64,000 nucleotides of DNA from Cyanobacteria bacterium OH_PDB_230 (GTDB taxonomy: Bacteria; Cyanobacteriota; Vampirovibrionia; Gastranaerophilales; Gastranaerophilaceae), in assembly GCA_023421795.1 (NCBI GenBank), contig JAEZSO010000002.1, positions 186,001 to 250,000 of the forward strand. The letters are read 5' to 3'. The translations under genes and the position numbers were made by a program. Shown piece by piece: positions 1-7,657 of the stretch. A model generated the notes under the pieces. The model had not been told where the DNA came from. It saw nothing but the letters and a program-made list of their open reading frames with translations, and did not search any database. Position 1 is the first letter of the stretch; the number at the start of each line of letters is the position of its first letter.

Positions 1-677
1 GCAATTTGCATAAAGTGTTCAATTAATAGGTTTGCAGCTTGGCTAAGAGCGTTGCTTACATCTAAGCTTCCGTTTGACCAAATCTCGAGGATTAACTTGT
101 CATAGTCAACAACATCGCCTACACGAGTGTTTTCTACGTTATAGCTAACTCTTTTGATTGGCATAAATGAAGCATCGATAGGTAGCATATCAACAGGAAG
201 TCCGCCTTTGTTTTCTTTTAAAACATCAGCTGTAATGTAGCCTTTGCCTGTTTCTACGATTATATCAGCGTGAATGCTTCCGCCTTCAGCAATTGTACAG
301 ATTACCCAGTCAGGGTTAACAATTTTAACGCCTGCAGGTAACTGAATGTCGCTTGCCAAAACAGGGCCTGGTTTATCAACATCTAATCTTAAATGTTGAG
401 CATCCTTGCTGTCAGTTTTTACTATTAAACCTTTAAGGTTTAGCATAATATCAATAACGTCTTCTGTAATACCAGGAATAGATGTGTATTCGTGTGTGAT
501 ACCTTCTATTCTGATTGATGTAACAGCAGCACCTTCAAGAGATGATAGAAGAACTCTTCTTAAGGAGTTTCCTACAGTTGTACCGAATCCTCTTTCAAGC
601 GGCTCAACCACGAATTTACCATACTGGGATCCGTCAGAGCTTGTTGTTGTATTAACACATTTAATTTTTAGTTCCAT
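1..677 (-). CDS. rpoA: RNA polymerase alpha subunit, partial (C-terminal part outside window)
   Basis: Only the first 225 or so residues are present; the reading frame runs off the left edge. The visible part is the assembly and dimerisation domain of the alpha subunit, recognised by the segment ERGFGTTVGNSLRRVLLSS near residues 30-50 and by the following conserved stretch (GVTSIRIEG-like and LNLKGL). The C-terminal domain that contacts promoter UP elements and activators would lie to the left. The start ATG (complement of 675-677) is preceded by AGGAG. It is 18 bp downstream of rpsD and is the last visible gene of the infA-rpmJ-rpsM-rpsK-rpsD-rpoA group, so it is very likely co-transcribed with it. 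Confidence 0.97.
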   Translation of the reverse strand, partial: MELKIKCVNTTTSSDGSQYGKFVVEPLERGFGTTVGNSLRRVLLSSLEGAAVTSIRIEGITHEYTSIPGITEDVIDIMLNLKGLIVKTDSKDAQHLRLDVDKPGPVLASDIQLPAGVKIVNPDWVICTIAEGGSIHADIIVETGKGYITADVLKENKGGLPVDMLPIDASFMPIKRVSYNVENTRVGDVVDYDKLILEIWSNGSLDVSNALSQAANLLIEHFMQI

Positions 678-695
678 TATAGTTATCTCCTAAAA

Positions 696-1298
696 TTATT
701 TAGAGTAGTACTCAATTACAAGTTGTTCTCTGAAATCAGGATCCAATTCCTCTCTTTCAGGTATTCTGTCAAATGTGATTTTTTGGGCTGCTTTATCGAT
801 AGACATCCATGCTGGTGCTATGGCCATGTCTATTGATTCAATAACATTTTTTACGAAGTCAGAACTTTTCATTTTAACTGTTATTACATCGTTTGGTTTT
901 ACCAAGAAAGATGGAATATCAACTCTTTTGCCGTTTACAAGCACGTGGCCGTGGTTAACGATTTGACGTGATTGCTTTCTTGTAATCGCAAAGCCTGCTC
1001 TGTAAACTACGTTATCAAGTCTTGATTCAAGAAGTTGAAGTAAGATTGAGCCTGTAACTCCGCTTCTTCTAGCTGCTTCGTTGTAATATTTTGCGAATTG
1101 TTTTTCGCTTACCAAGTATGTAAGACGAATTTTTTGTTTTTCGTTTAAGTGGATTGCATAATCAGAAAGTTTTTTTCTTGCAGCGCCGTGCTGACCTGAA
1201 GCTTGCTGTCTGAATGAAGAAACTAGCTTTCTGTTAGATAAATCTTTTACACCGTAGTTACGGAATAATTTATTTGTAGGTCCTGTATATCTAGCCAA
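696..1298 (-). CDS. rpsD: Small ribosomal subunit protein uS4
   Basis: Primary 16S rRNA-binding protein that nucleates assembly of the 30S body; in many bacteria it also represses its own operon. The 200-residue product has the usual bacterial length, starts MARYTGPTNKLFRNYG and carries the S4 RNA-binding domain at about residues 91-150 (SRLDNVVYRAGFAITRKQSR and NHGHVLVNGKRVDIPS). No N-terminal zinc-binding cysteine cluster is present, so this is the zinc-free form. It lies between rpsK and rpoA, a position common in many phyla but not usual in photosynthetic cyanobacteria, where rpsD is generally elsewhere. The gap to rpsK is 24 bp. Confidence 0.98.
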   Translation of the reverse strand: MARYTGPTNKLFRNYGVKDLSNRKLVSSFRQQASGQHGAARKKLSDYAIHLNEKQKIRLTYLVSEKQFAKYYNEAARRSGVTGSILLQLLESRLDNVVYRAGFAITRKQSRQIVNHGHVLVNGKRVDIPSFLVKPNDVITVKMKSSDFVKNVIESIDMAIAPAWMSIDKAAQKITFDRIPEREELDPDFREQLVIEYYSK

Positions 1299-1322
1299 TT
1301 TTTTGACTCCTTACGTTAATTG

Positions 1323-1709
1323 TTATACTCTACGTTTTTTAGGAGGACGACAACCATTGTGAGGGATTGGCGTTACATCCTTGATTAATGTGATTTCAAG
1401 TCCGGCAGCTTGAATAGCTCTTATAGCTGTTTCTCTTCCTGAACCTGGTCCTTTAATATAAACTTCGACCTTTTTCATTCCTTGGTCGATTGATTGTTTA
1501 GCAACTTTTTCTGCCGCTGATTGAGCTGCGAACGGAGTTCCTTTTCTTGCGCCTTTAAAGCCGCAACCGCCAGCAGATGCCCAAGCAATAGCATTACCTT
1601 GTGTATCAGTTGATGTTACTATCGTGTTATTAAAGGTTGATTGAATGTGAACAATTCCTTGTAGAACATTCTTTTTTTCTTTCTTTTTAGTTTTTACTGG
1701 TCTAGCCAT
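1323..1709 (-). CDS. rpsK: Small ribosomal subunit protein uS11
   Basis: Component of the 30S platform that helps shape the mRNA exit path and the Shine-Dalgarno helix pocket. The 128-residue protein has the standard length, a lysine-rich N-terminus (MARPVKTKKKEKKN), the conserved HIQSTFNNTIVTSTD segment near residue 21, the GRETAIRA motif and the C-terminal PHNGCRPPKKRRV signature. Spacing to rpsM upstream (21 bp) and rpsD downstream (24 bp) supports one transcript. Confidence 0.98.
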   Translation of the reverse strand: MARPVKTKKKEKKNVLQGIVHIQSTFNNTIVTSTDTQGNAIAWASAGGCGFKGARKGTPFAAQSAAEKVAKQSIDQGMKKVEVYIKGPGSGRETAIRAIQAAGLEITLIKDVTPIPHNGCRPPKKRRV

Positions 1710-1730
1710 TGTTCTTTATTACTCCTTTAA

Positions 1731-2096
1731 TTATTTCTTTTTAGAAACTGGTCCTGTTTTTTTACCGCGTCTTGTTCTTGCGTTTGTTTTTGTTCTTTGG
1801 CCTCTGCAAGGAAGGTTACGTCTGTGACGCATTCCTCTGTAAGAGTTGATTTCGCCAAGTCTTTTGATGAATAAAGAAACTTCTCTTCTTAAATCACCTT
1901 CGATTGTGTAGTTAGCTAGCTCAGCTCTTAGTTTTTTAATATCATCATCTGTAAGATCATCTGATCTTAGGTCTTCTGAAATTCCACAAGCCGCTAATAT
2001 TTCTTTAGAACGCGTTGGTCCTATACCGAAAATATAGGTCAATGCTATTATCATTCTTTTGTTACGAGGTAAGTCTACCCCAGCGAGTCTTGCCAT
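1731..2096 (-). CDS. rpsM: Small ribosomal subunit protein uS13
   Basis: Head protein of the 30S subunit that forms bridges to the 50S subunit and contacts the P-site tRNA through its basic tail. The 121-residue product begins MARLAGVDLPRNKRM, has the helix-two-turn-helix YIFGIGPTRSKEI and the highly conserved SYRGMRHRRNLPCRGQRT motif, and ends in a lysine-rich tail GKKTGPVSKKK that fits the tRNA-contacting extension. It follows rpmJ by 25 bp. Confidence 0.98.
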   Translation of the reverse strand: MARLAGVDLPRNKRMIIALTYIFGIGPTRSKEILAACGISEDLRSDDLTDDDIKKLRAELANYTIEGDLRREVSLFIKRLGEINSYRGMRHRRNLPCRGQRTKTNARTRRGKKTGPVSKKK

Positions 2097-2121
2097 TGTG
2101 TCTCCTTTTATTTAATTTAAA

Positions 2122-2235
2122 TTAACCTTGTCTTTGTTTGTGTTTTGGGTTTTCGCAGATTACTGCGATTCTGCCTTTTCTTTTAATTACTTTACATTTT
2201 TCGCAAAGTTGTTTAACTGATGCTCTGACTTTCAT
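2122..2235 (-). CDS. rpmJ: Large ribosomal subunit protein bL36
   Basis: A 37-residue protein too small for most ORF callers, read on the minus strand between infA and rpsM. It starts MKVRASVKQLCEKCKVIKRK and ends CENPKHKQRQG. The residues C11, C14, C27 and H32 form the expected C-x2-C...C-x4-H zinc site of the bacterial L36 zinc-ribbon form. The start is 18 bp downstream of infA and an AAGGAAAA ribosome binding site precedes it. Its place between infA and rpsM is the standard one in bacteria. Confidence 0.96.
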   Translation of the reverse strand: MKVRASVKQLCEKCKVIKRKGRIAVICENPKHKQRQG

Positions 2236-2253
2236 TGTATTTTCCTTTATGTT

Positions 2254-2469
2254 TTATTTAAGTCTGTATGTTATTCGGCCTCTTGTAAGGTCATATGGTG
2301 TCATTTCAACTTTTACTTTGTCTCCCGGTAATATTCTTATGAAGTTTTTTCTGATTTTACCTGATATATGAGCTAAGATTTCGTGTCCATTCTCTAGTTC
2401 TACCCTGAACATCGCGTTTGGCAATGATTCTAGTATTGTTCCTTCAAATTCAATTACATCTTTTGACAT
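2254..2469 (-). CDS. infA: Translation initiation factor IF-1
   Basis: S1-like OB-fold factor that occupies the 30S A site during initiation. The 71-residue length is typical (72 in E. coli) and the conserved core is clear: EGTILESLPNAMFRVELENG, ILAHISGKIRKNFIRILPGD and KVEMTPYDLTRGRITYR. The ATG (complement of 2467-2469) follows GAGG at good spacing. It is the first gene of the leftward ribosomal group; the usual upstream neighbours (secY, adk, map) are absent, since the next gene to the right is divergent. Confidence 0.98.
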   Translation of the reverse strand: MSKDVIEFEGTILESLPNAMFRVELENGHEILAHISGKIRKNFIRILPGDKVKVEMTPYDLTRGRITYRLK

Positions 2470-2503
2470 TTAGACCTCGTGACTAATTTGGCTCAGTATA
2501 TAT

Positions 2504-2531
2504 ATCGTACATGGTCAAGATTTTGAAGCAA
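2504..2531 (-). promoter_or_regulatory. Candidate promoter of the infA-rpoA transcript
   Basis: On the minus strand TTGCTT (complement of 2526-2531) and TACGAT (complement of 2504-2509) are separated by 16 bp, about 35 bp upstream of the infA start. The fit to sigma-70 boxes is only moderate, and overlapping alternatives exist in the TATATATAC run next to it. A promoter is expected in this stretch because infA is the first gene on its strand. Confidence 0.35.
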
Positions 2532-2925
2532 GCACTTTTTTCCTAGAAAGCGGGTGATTTTCATGAGTTTGGCGTTTTTCTTTTAAATTGTTTATTTAAA
2601 ATATGGAAATAAACAATAAATTTAACCCTGCTCAAAGTCCAAATAAATTAAGCTTTTCTAAGATTTATGTAACAATTTCTTAATAATTTAATTATTAATA
2701 TTTTTTAAAAAACAAACAAAGAAAAAAGAATTAATCTTTCGAGTAATTGCTAGAGGACATTCTAAAAACACTTTAAATCAAAAATCAATTCATAATAAGA
2801 ACACATTCAAGAATAAGTTTAAAAATTTCTTATATAGGTTATTAATGTGAAGAATTATAAAATATGCGACAAATATATTTTTGTGAAATATCATAAAAAA
2901 GATGTTATTTTAGAAATATGACTAA
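2532..2925. other. AT-rich divergent intergenic region
   Basis: About 390 bp between the infA promoter region and the divergent SGNH-like gene. It is very AT-rich with many A and T tracts. I see no convincing ORF, tRNA or strong terminator. It probably holds the promoters of both divergent units. Confidence 0.5.
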
Positions 2926-3888
2926 ATGAATCAGTTTGCAGAAAAAGGCATAAAAAGCAGGTTATCTATAAATCATGGCTTATCTTTTCTTCTTTTTCTA
3001 ACACTTACTTTTTTTTTACTTGATTATGTTTGTTTCTCCGCCTGCGCTTTTAAACTGCATAAGATTTTAAATTACACGAACAATGTTTGTTTTCCGTATC
3101 GGTATACTTTTATACATAAAAAGTTCAATGTAAACTATGAAATAAAACAAAAAAAATTATTTAGACCTCCTCATAATATTAATTCTAAGCAAAAATCTGT
3201 AATTATCTTTGGCTGCTCCTTTGCATATGGGCTGCATTTAAAACCTAATCAAACATTTGACTATAAGTTATCCAAAATGGTAACAAGACCCGTTTATAAT
3301 CGTTCAATGTTTGGTTGGGGCGTACAACATATGTTATATCAGTTCAAAAATGAACATTTTTATCAAGAAGTTAAGCCTCCCGAGTACGTTATATATGTAT
3401 ATATCTCTAATCACATAAACAGGTTATATTATAATTTAATGCAACCAGTAGACAGCGTGGAATATTTACGATATTTCAAATATAAAACCTCCCTTGAGCA
3501 ATACAAATTAAATTTTTTCAATACATCTTCTCTTTATTCATTTTTAAATAACCTTTATGTCGATAAAGTTATTGCTAAAGAAGAAAATTATGATAAGAAT
3601 TTTGATTTTTTAAAAATGCATTTTCTTGAGTCTCAAAAACTGATGAAAAAGCATTACCCAAAGGCAAAGATGGTAGTACTTTTATACCCATCCGGCGATC
3701 CTAATGATAAAATGCTTAAATCTTCCAGATGGAAAGAGTTGGAAAAAGAAAAAATCATTATTTTAGATGCAAATACGTTGACGGGAACTTCTCTTGATTT
3801 AAATATGTATAGGCTTCCCGATGGGCATCCCAATCCAAAAGCATGGGATATAATAACTCCGGCATTGGTTAAAAAATTAAATTTGTGA
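2926..3888 (+). CDS. Membrane-anchored SGNH/GDSL-like hydrolase, copy 1
   Basis: The 320-residue protein has one hydrophobic segment at about residues 19-43 (signal anchor) and then an SGNH-like fold. The nucleophile elbow reads FGCSFAYG with Ser98, in place of the classic GDS, and the C-terminal catalytic pair is in LPDGHPNPKAW (Asp299, His301). The middle contains YNRSMFGWGVQHMLYQF, which probably provides the block II glycine. Such enzymes are esterases or acetylhydrolases; the substrate is unknown. The extracytoplasmic topology suggests an envelope glycan or peptidoglycan substituent. A clear paralogue is at 43511-44446. The ribosome binding site is weak. It is flanked by long AT-rich spacers, so it is probably monocistronic. 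Confidence 0.7.
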   Translation: MNQFAEKGIKSRLSINHGLSFLLFLTLTFFLLDYVCFSACAFKLHKILNYTNNVCFPYRYTFIHKKFNVNYEIKQKKLFRPPHNINSKQKSVIIFGCSFAYGLHLKPNQTFDYKLSKMVTRPVYNRSMFGWGVQHMLYQFKNEHFYQEVKPPEYVIYVYISNHINRLYYNLMQPVDSVEYLRYFKYKTSLEQYKLNFFNTSSLYSFLNNLYVDKVIAKEENYDKNFDFLKMHFLESQKLMKKHYPKAKMVVLLYPSGDPNDKMLKSSRWKELEKEKIIILDANTLTGTSLDLNMYRLPDGHPNPKAWDIITPALVKKLNL

Positions 3889-4161
3889 AAGATGTTTTAA
3901 AGTTTATATTATATTAAATCAGGTATTAATAATTAAAATAGAATCCTTAAAAAGTGAGAACTTACATTTATTAATTGGTCTTTAAGTCTTTATGTAACAA
4001 CCCTGTAATCTAATATTTAACCGTTCAACAAGCTAAAAAAGCTCTTTATAAGAGGTTTGTCTAATGTGTTTGCCTATATGCCTAAGCTTTTTCTGGATAT
4101 TTAGTCAATTTTTGTTATTCACATGTTTTATTAAACTGAAATTGGATAACATAGGAAAAAT
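3889..4161. other. Intergenic region without recognised genes
   Basis: 273 bp between the SGNH-like gene and the GNAT-like gene. AT-rich, with short self-complementary stretches such as AGCTAAAAAAGCT but no stem followed by a T run. No ORF or RNA gene could be supported. Confidence 0.4.
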
Positions 4162-4755
4162 ATGTCAGCATCAACGGTTTCATTTGGTTCAACTCCTGTA
4201 AGAATAACTAAAGTGCTTAATGCCACATCGGGAAAAGCTGAAAATGTTATTTTTTCAAAGCTTAATTTCTTAGACAAATTCGATGCCCTAGCCATAGATA
4301 ACTTGAAAAAAGTTTGGCTTAGTGACAAAAATTTTGGGCTTTGTTCTTTGTTTGAAGAAATTGCAGACAGTTTTTTAAATGAAAAATGTTCGTATGATTC
4401 TTTTTATGCTCTTGAGCGTAAGGCGTCAAAACTTCCTTTGGAGCAGAGGATTTTAGGGGTGGTTAAAGTCTTCACGGATAAAGGCAACAGAAGAATCGAT
4501 TATATTCAGGTCGGGCCGGAATCCCTTTGTGCAGGAGCGCAAAGAGAATATAAAAAAGTCGGTCAAAGTTTGATGAACAATATTGTAAAAAGCATGAAAC
4601 AGGAAAACGCAGCCAATATTACCTTGCTTTCGATGGCAGATTCTTTCTTTAACAGTATAGGTATTCCGATTACCCGTCAGTATAAAGCTTGTTCAGACAG
4701 GGCATTTTCAAAAAATCTTTTTAACAGAATAATTGCAAATACCGAAATTTGCTAG
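4162..4755 (+). CDS. GNAT-fold-like hypothetical protein
   Basis: A 197-residue protein without signal peptide. The second half has the pattern of a GNAT acetyltransferase core: strand IDYIQVGPES, a loop with GQSLMNNIVKSMK in the position of the acetyl-CoA-binding loop and helix, and strand NITLLSMADSFFNSIGI. The usual Q/R-x-x-G-x-G/A loop is degenerate, so acetyl-CoA binding is not assured. The N-terminus MSASTVSFGSTPVRI has the short V-x-F-G motif also found in other small proteins of this window. It ends 5 bp from the convergent purB. Family assignment is tentative. Confidence 0.55.
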   Translation: MSASTVSFGSTPVRITKVLNATSGKAENVIFSKLNFLDKFDALAIDNLKKVWLSDKNFGLCSLFEEIADSFLNEKCSYDSFYALERKASKLPLEQRILGVVKVFTDKGNRRIDYIQVGPESLCAGAQREYKKVGQSLMNNIVKSMKQENAANITLLSMADSFFNSIGIPITRQYKACSDRAFSKNLFNRIIANTEIC

Positions 4756-4760
4756 GTTTA

Positions 4761-6056
4761 TTAAATTTGAAACTTGCTGTAAATTGATTCGATGTTTCTT
4801 AAATAATAATTTATATCAAAGCATTCATCTATTTCTTTTTCTGTGAGGTGTTTTGATATTCTTTCATCGTTTAAAAGGTTGTTTTTAAAGTCGCCGTTGT
4901 CTGTGTTAAAGGCTTTCAGTGCGTTTTCTTGAACAAGTTTGTATGCTTCTTCTCTTGACAGGCCTTTGTTGCAGAGTTCTAAAAGCACTCTTTGAGAAAA
5001 AACTATGCCGCCATAAAGACTTGTGTTTTTGAGCATATTTTTTTCATTTATAACAAGGTTTTGAATGGTTTTGTCGAGTCTGTTCAGCATGTAGTCGACA
5101 AGTATTGTGGAATCAGGGAAAATGATTCTTTCGGCAGAGCTGTGAGAGATGTCTCTTTCGTGCCACAGGGCGATATTTTCAAGCGCAGCTATAGAATTTG
5201 ACCTTACCACTCTTGCCAACCCTGACAAATTTTCTCCAGATATAGGATTTTTCTTGTGAGGCATAGCGGATGAACCTTTTTGTCCTTTTGAAAACCCTTC
5301 TTCTACCTCCAACACTTCTGTTCTTTGAAGATGCCTTAATTCAACTGCTATTTGTTCAATAACAGATGCTATAAGAGCTAGAGCTTGGAAATATTGGGCG
5401 TGTACGTCCCTTGCTATTACTTGAGTGGAGATTTTTGCTGGTTTTAAGCCTAAATCTTCGCAGGTTAGTGTTTCTATTTCCGGGTTTATGTTACTGTAAG
5501 TTCCCACAGGGCCTGATATTTGCCCGATTTGAACTTCACTGCAAGCTTTTTCAAAGTTTCTTAAATTTCTTTCAAACAAATCTATCCAGTTGCATAGTTT
5601 CACGCCAAAGGTCATCGGTTCTGCGTGAACGCCGTGAGAGCGCCCAATACAGACTGTATTTTTATGCTCTTTTGCTTTGTTTTTTAAAGTGTTTATTATT
5701 TCTAAAAGGTCGTTTTTTATTATTTTGCTTGCATCTTTAATTTGAAGAGCTAAAGCAGTATCAATAATGTCTGAACTGGTAACTCCCATGTGGATGTACC
5801 TTGAATATTCGCCTACGTTCTCGTTGACATTGGTTAAAAACGCTATAACATCGTGGTTAACTTCTTTCTCGATTTCATCTATTCTTTCAATCGAAAAAGA
5901 TGCTTTTTCAGTAATTTCTTTTAATGCATTGTCAGGAAGTTGCCCTAATTTATTGTAAGCTTTACAAATGGCAAGTTCGACATTCAAGTAATACTGGAAT
6001 TTGCTGTTTAAATCCCAAATCTTTTTCATTTCTTTTCTTGAATATCTTTCAATCAT
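4761..6056 (-). CDS. purB: Adenylosuccinate lyase
   Basis: Cleaves SAICAR to AICAR in purine synthesis and adenylosuccinate to AMP plus fumarate. The 431 residues match the short (about 430) bacterial form. Recognised by HMGVTSSDIIDTALALQ near residue 87, the GRSHGVHAEPMTFG segment with a catalytic histidine, and the fumarase/aspartase superfamily signature GSSAMPHKKNPISGEN near residue 260, which carries the catalytic serine loop. It stands alone on the minus strand between two rightward genes, with no other pur gene nearby. Confidence 0.97.
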   Translation of the reverse strand: MIERYSRKEMKKIWDLNSKFQYYLNVELAICKAYNKLGQLPDNALKEITEKASFSIERIDEIEKEVNHDVIAFLTNVNENVGEYSRYIHMGVTSSDIIDTALALQIKDASKIIKNDLLEIINTLKNKAKEHKNTVCIGRSHGVHAEPMTFGVKLCNWIDLFERNLRNFEKACSEVQIGQISGPVGTYSNINPEIETLTCEDLGLKPAKISTQVIARDVHAQYFQALALIASVIEQIAVELRHLQRTEVLEVEEGFSKGQKGSSAMPHKKNPISGENLSGLARVVRSNSIAALENIALWHERDISHSSAERIIFPDSTILVDYMLNRLDKTIQNLVINEKNMLKNTSLYGGIVFSQRVLLELCNKGLSREEAYKLVQENALKAFNTDNGDFKNNLLNDERISKHLTEKEIDECFDINYYLRNIESIYSKFQI

Positions 6057-6127
6057 CGCTTGCCTCTTTAATTTTCAACAAATTTATTCTACAATAAAAT
6101 AGAACTAAGCTCAATAAAGAGGTATTT

Positions 6128-7657
6128 ATGTCAAGACAACCATTTTTTTATGATATTACGTTAAGAGACGGCAACCAGTCTTTAAAGAAGCCGTGGAATA
6201 CAAAAGAAAAAGAAATAATTTTTAATCACCTCGTTGAGCTTGGGGTTCAAGGTGTGGAAGTCGGCTTTTCTGCCGCTTCAGATATGGATTTTGAAGCGTG
6301 TAATCACTTAGCTAACATAGCACCTGATAATCTTGTGATTTCAGGTTTGGCGAGAGCAGTCGAATCAGACATAATCAAAGTAGCAGAGGCCATAAGCGTT
6401 TGTAATAAACCAAGAATTCATACCTTTATTGCCATGAGTCCTTTTAATATGAAATATGTGCTGAATAAAGAGCCTGGACAGGTTCAGAAAATTGCCGTTG
6501 AAGCAGTTGAATTTGCCAAGAAAACAATCGGGGCAAAAGGAGAAGTCCAATTTTCCGTAGAGCACTTTGGTGATTGTATGGAAAATATAGATTTTGTTAT
6601 AGATTCTTTGAAAAAAGTTGTTAAAGCGGGTGCTACGGTTATTAATTTGCCGAACACGGTTGAAAGAACAAGGATTAAAACCTTTGTCGATATGGTTGAA
6701 AAGGTTTATACGGCTCTTCCAAAAGATATTACGATTTCAGTCCATTGCCATAACGATTTGGGGATGGCAACAGCTGCAACGGTCGAAAGCTATTTTGCGG
6801 GAGCTCTTCAGCTTGAGTGCTGCTTAAACGGCCTAGGTGAAAGAGCCGGGAATACAAGTCTTTATGAAGTTGCCGTTGCTCTTCATAACTCCGGCGTTGA
6901 AGTTCCCCTCAACTTGTCTAAAATATACGAGTTGGCTCTTATTGTTGCTGACATGTCCAAGGTTACTATATATGAAAAATCGCCACTGATAGGACATGAT
7001 GCCCTCGCGCATAGAAGCGGCATCCACCAAGACGGCGCTGTTAAAACAAAAGATATGGAAAAAGGTGCTTATAGACCTATTCATCCTTCTTTAATAGGAA
7101 GAAACGACGACGAAAAATTGGGCTTTACTTCTCAATCAGGTAAAACAGCCGTGTTTGAGATTATTTCTGATGCCGGTTATCCTATCACCATCCAAGAAGC
7201 TGTCAGAATCACTCCTTCGGTGAAAGAAGCAGCGGAAAAAGTGGGAGAACTTCCAACAAGAAATATTATTGATATTTACTTTAAAGAAATATTCAACGTA
7301 AAAGGACCGTTTAAGCTTATAGATCTTGAAAAAATTACCGATGAGAAATTTGAGCTTAAATTTAGTCACTATGAAAAAACCTTTAATGTAACAGCAGAAG
7401 GTAACGGCCCTCTGGATGCTTGTTTAAATGCATTAAAACAAGAAGGCTTTAATTATAAATTGCTTCATTATGAACAAAAAGCGCTTGATGAGGAAATCTT
7501 AGGTTCAGGAGCTACAGCGATGACAGTTATTCATTTTGAAGCATCTAACGGCGAAATTATTGTCTCCAGAGGCAAAGACGAAAGCACGATAAAAGCAAAC
7601 GTAAAAGCAATATTTAACGGACTTAATTTAATTTCCAAGGCAAATATAGATGGATAA
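6128..7657 (+). CDS. leuA: 2-isopropylmalate synthase-family enzyme (HMGL-like, with LeuA C-terminal domain)
   Basis: Condenses acetyl-CoA with a 2-oxoacid; by family, 2-oxoisovalerate to 2-isopropylmalate in leucine synthesis. The TIM barrel starts with FYDITLRDGNQSLKKPW (metal and substrate residues of the RDG motif, with N-Q instead of the common E-Q), continues with HCHNDLGMATAATV (metal-binding HxH and ND) and NGLGERAGNTSLYEV, and has the linker GIHQDGAVK. The last 120 residues form a LeuA dimer/allosteric domain. At 509 residues it is normal for LeuA. A TACAAT -10-like box at 6090-6095 and GAGG before the ATG support the start. It overlaps bioA by 8 bp, which is unusual for leucine genes. 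Specificity for another 2-oxoacid is possible. Confidence 0.85.
   Translation: MSRQPFFYDITLRDGNQSLKKPWNTKEKEIIFNHLVELGVQGVEVGFSAASDMDFEACNHLANIAPDNLVISGLARAVESDIIKVAEAISVCNKPRIHTFIAMSPFNMKYVLNKEPGQVQKIAVEAVEFAKKTIGAKGEVQFSVEHFGDCMENIDFVIDSLKKVVKAGATVINLPNTVERTRIKTFVDMVEKVYTALPKDITISVHCHNDLGMATAATVESYFAGALQLECCLNGLGERAGNTSLYEVAVALHNSGVEVPLNLSKIYELALIVADMSKVTIYEKSPLIGHDALAHRSGIHQDGAVKTKDMEKGAYRPIHPSLIGRNDDEKLGFTSQSGKTAVFEIISDAGYPITIQEAVRITPSVKEAAEKVGELPTRNIIDIYFKEIFNVKGPFKLIDLEKITDEKFELKFSHYEKTFNVTAEGNGPLDACLNALKQEGFNYKLLHYEQKALDEEILGSGATAMTVIHFEASNGEIIVSRGKDESTIKANVKAIFNGLNLISKANIDG

Noticed and set aside
2532..2925. Possible replication origin or riboswitch in the AT-rich divergent region
   Set aside because: No cluster of DnaA-box-like 9-mers, no dnaA or dnaN nearby and no recognisable aptamer structure.
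4131..4328. ORF on the minus strand opposite the GNAT-like gene
   Set aside because: It is antisense to a better supported gene, has no ribosome binding site and no recognisable motif.
5411..5740. 109-codon plus-strand ORF inside purB
   Set aside because: It lies wholly antisense to purB, whose motifs are intact; leucine/phenylalanine-rich composition is typical of such shadows.
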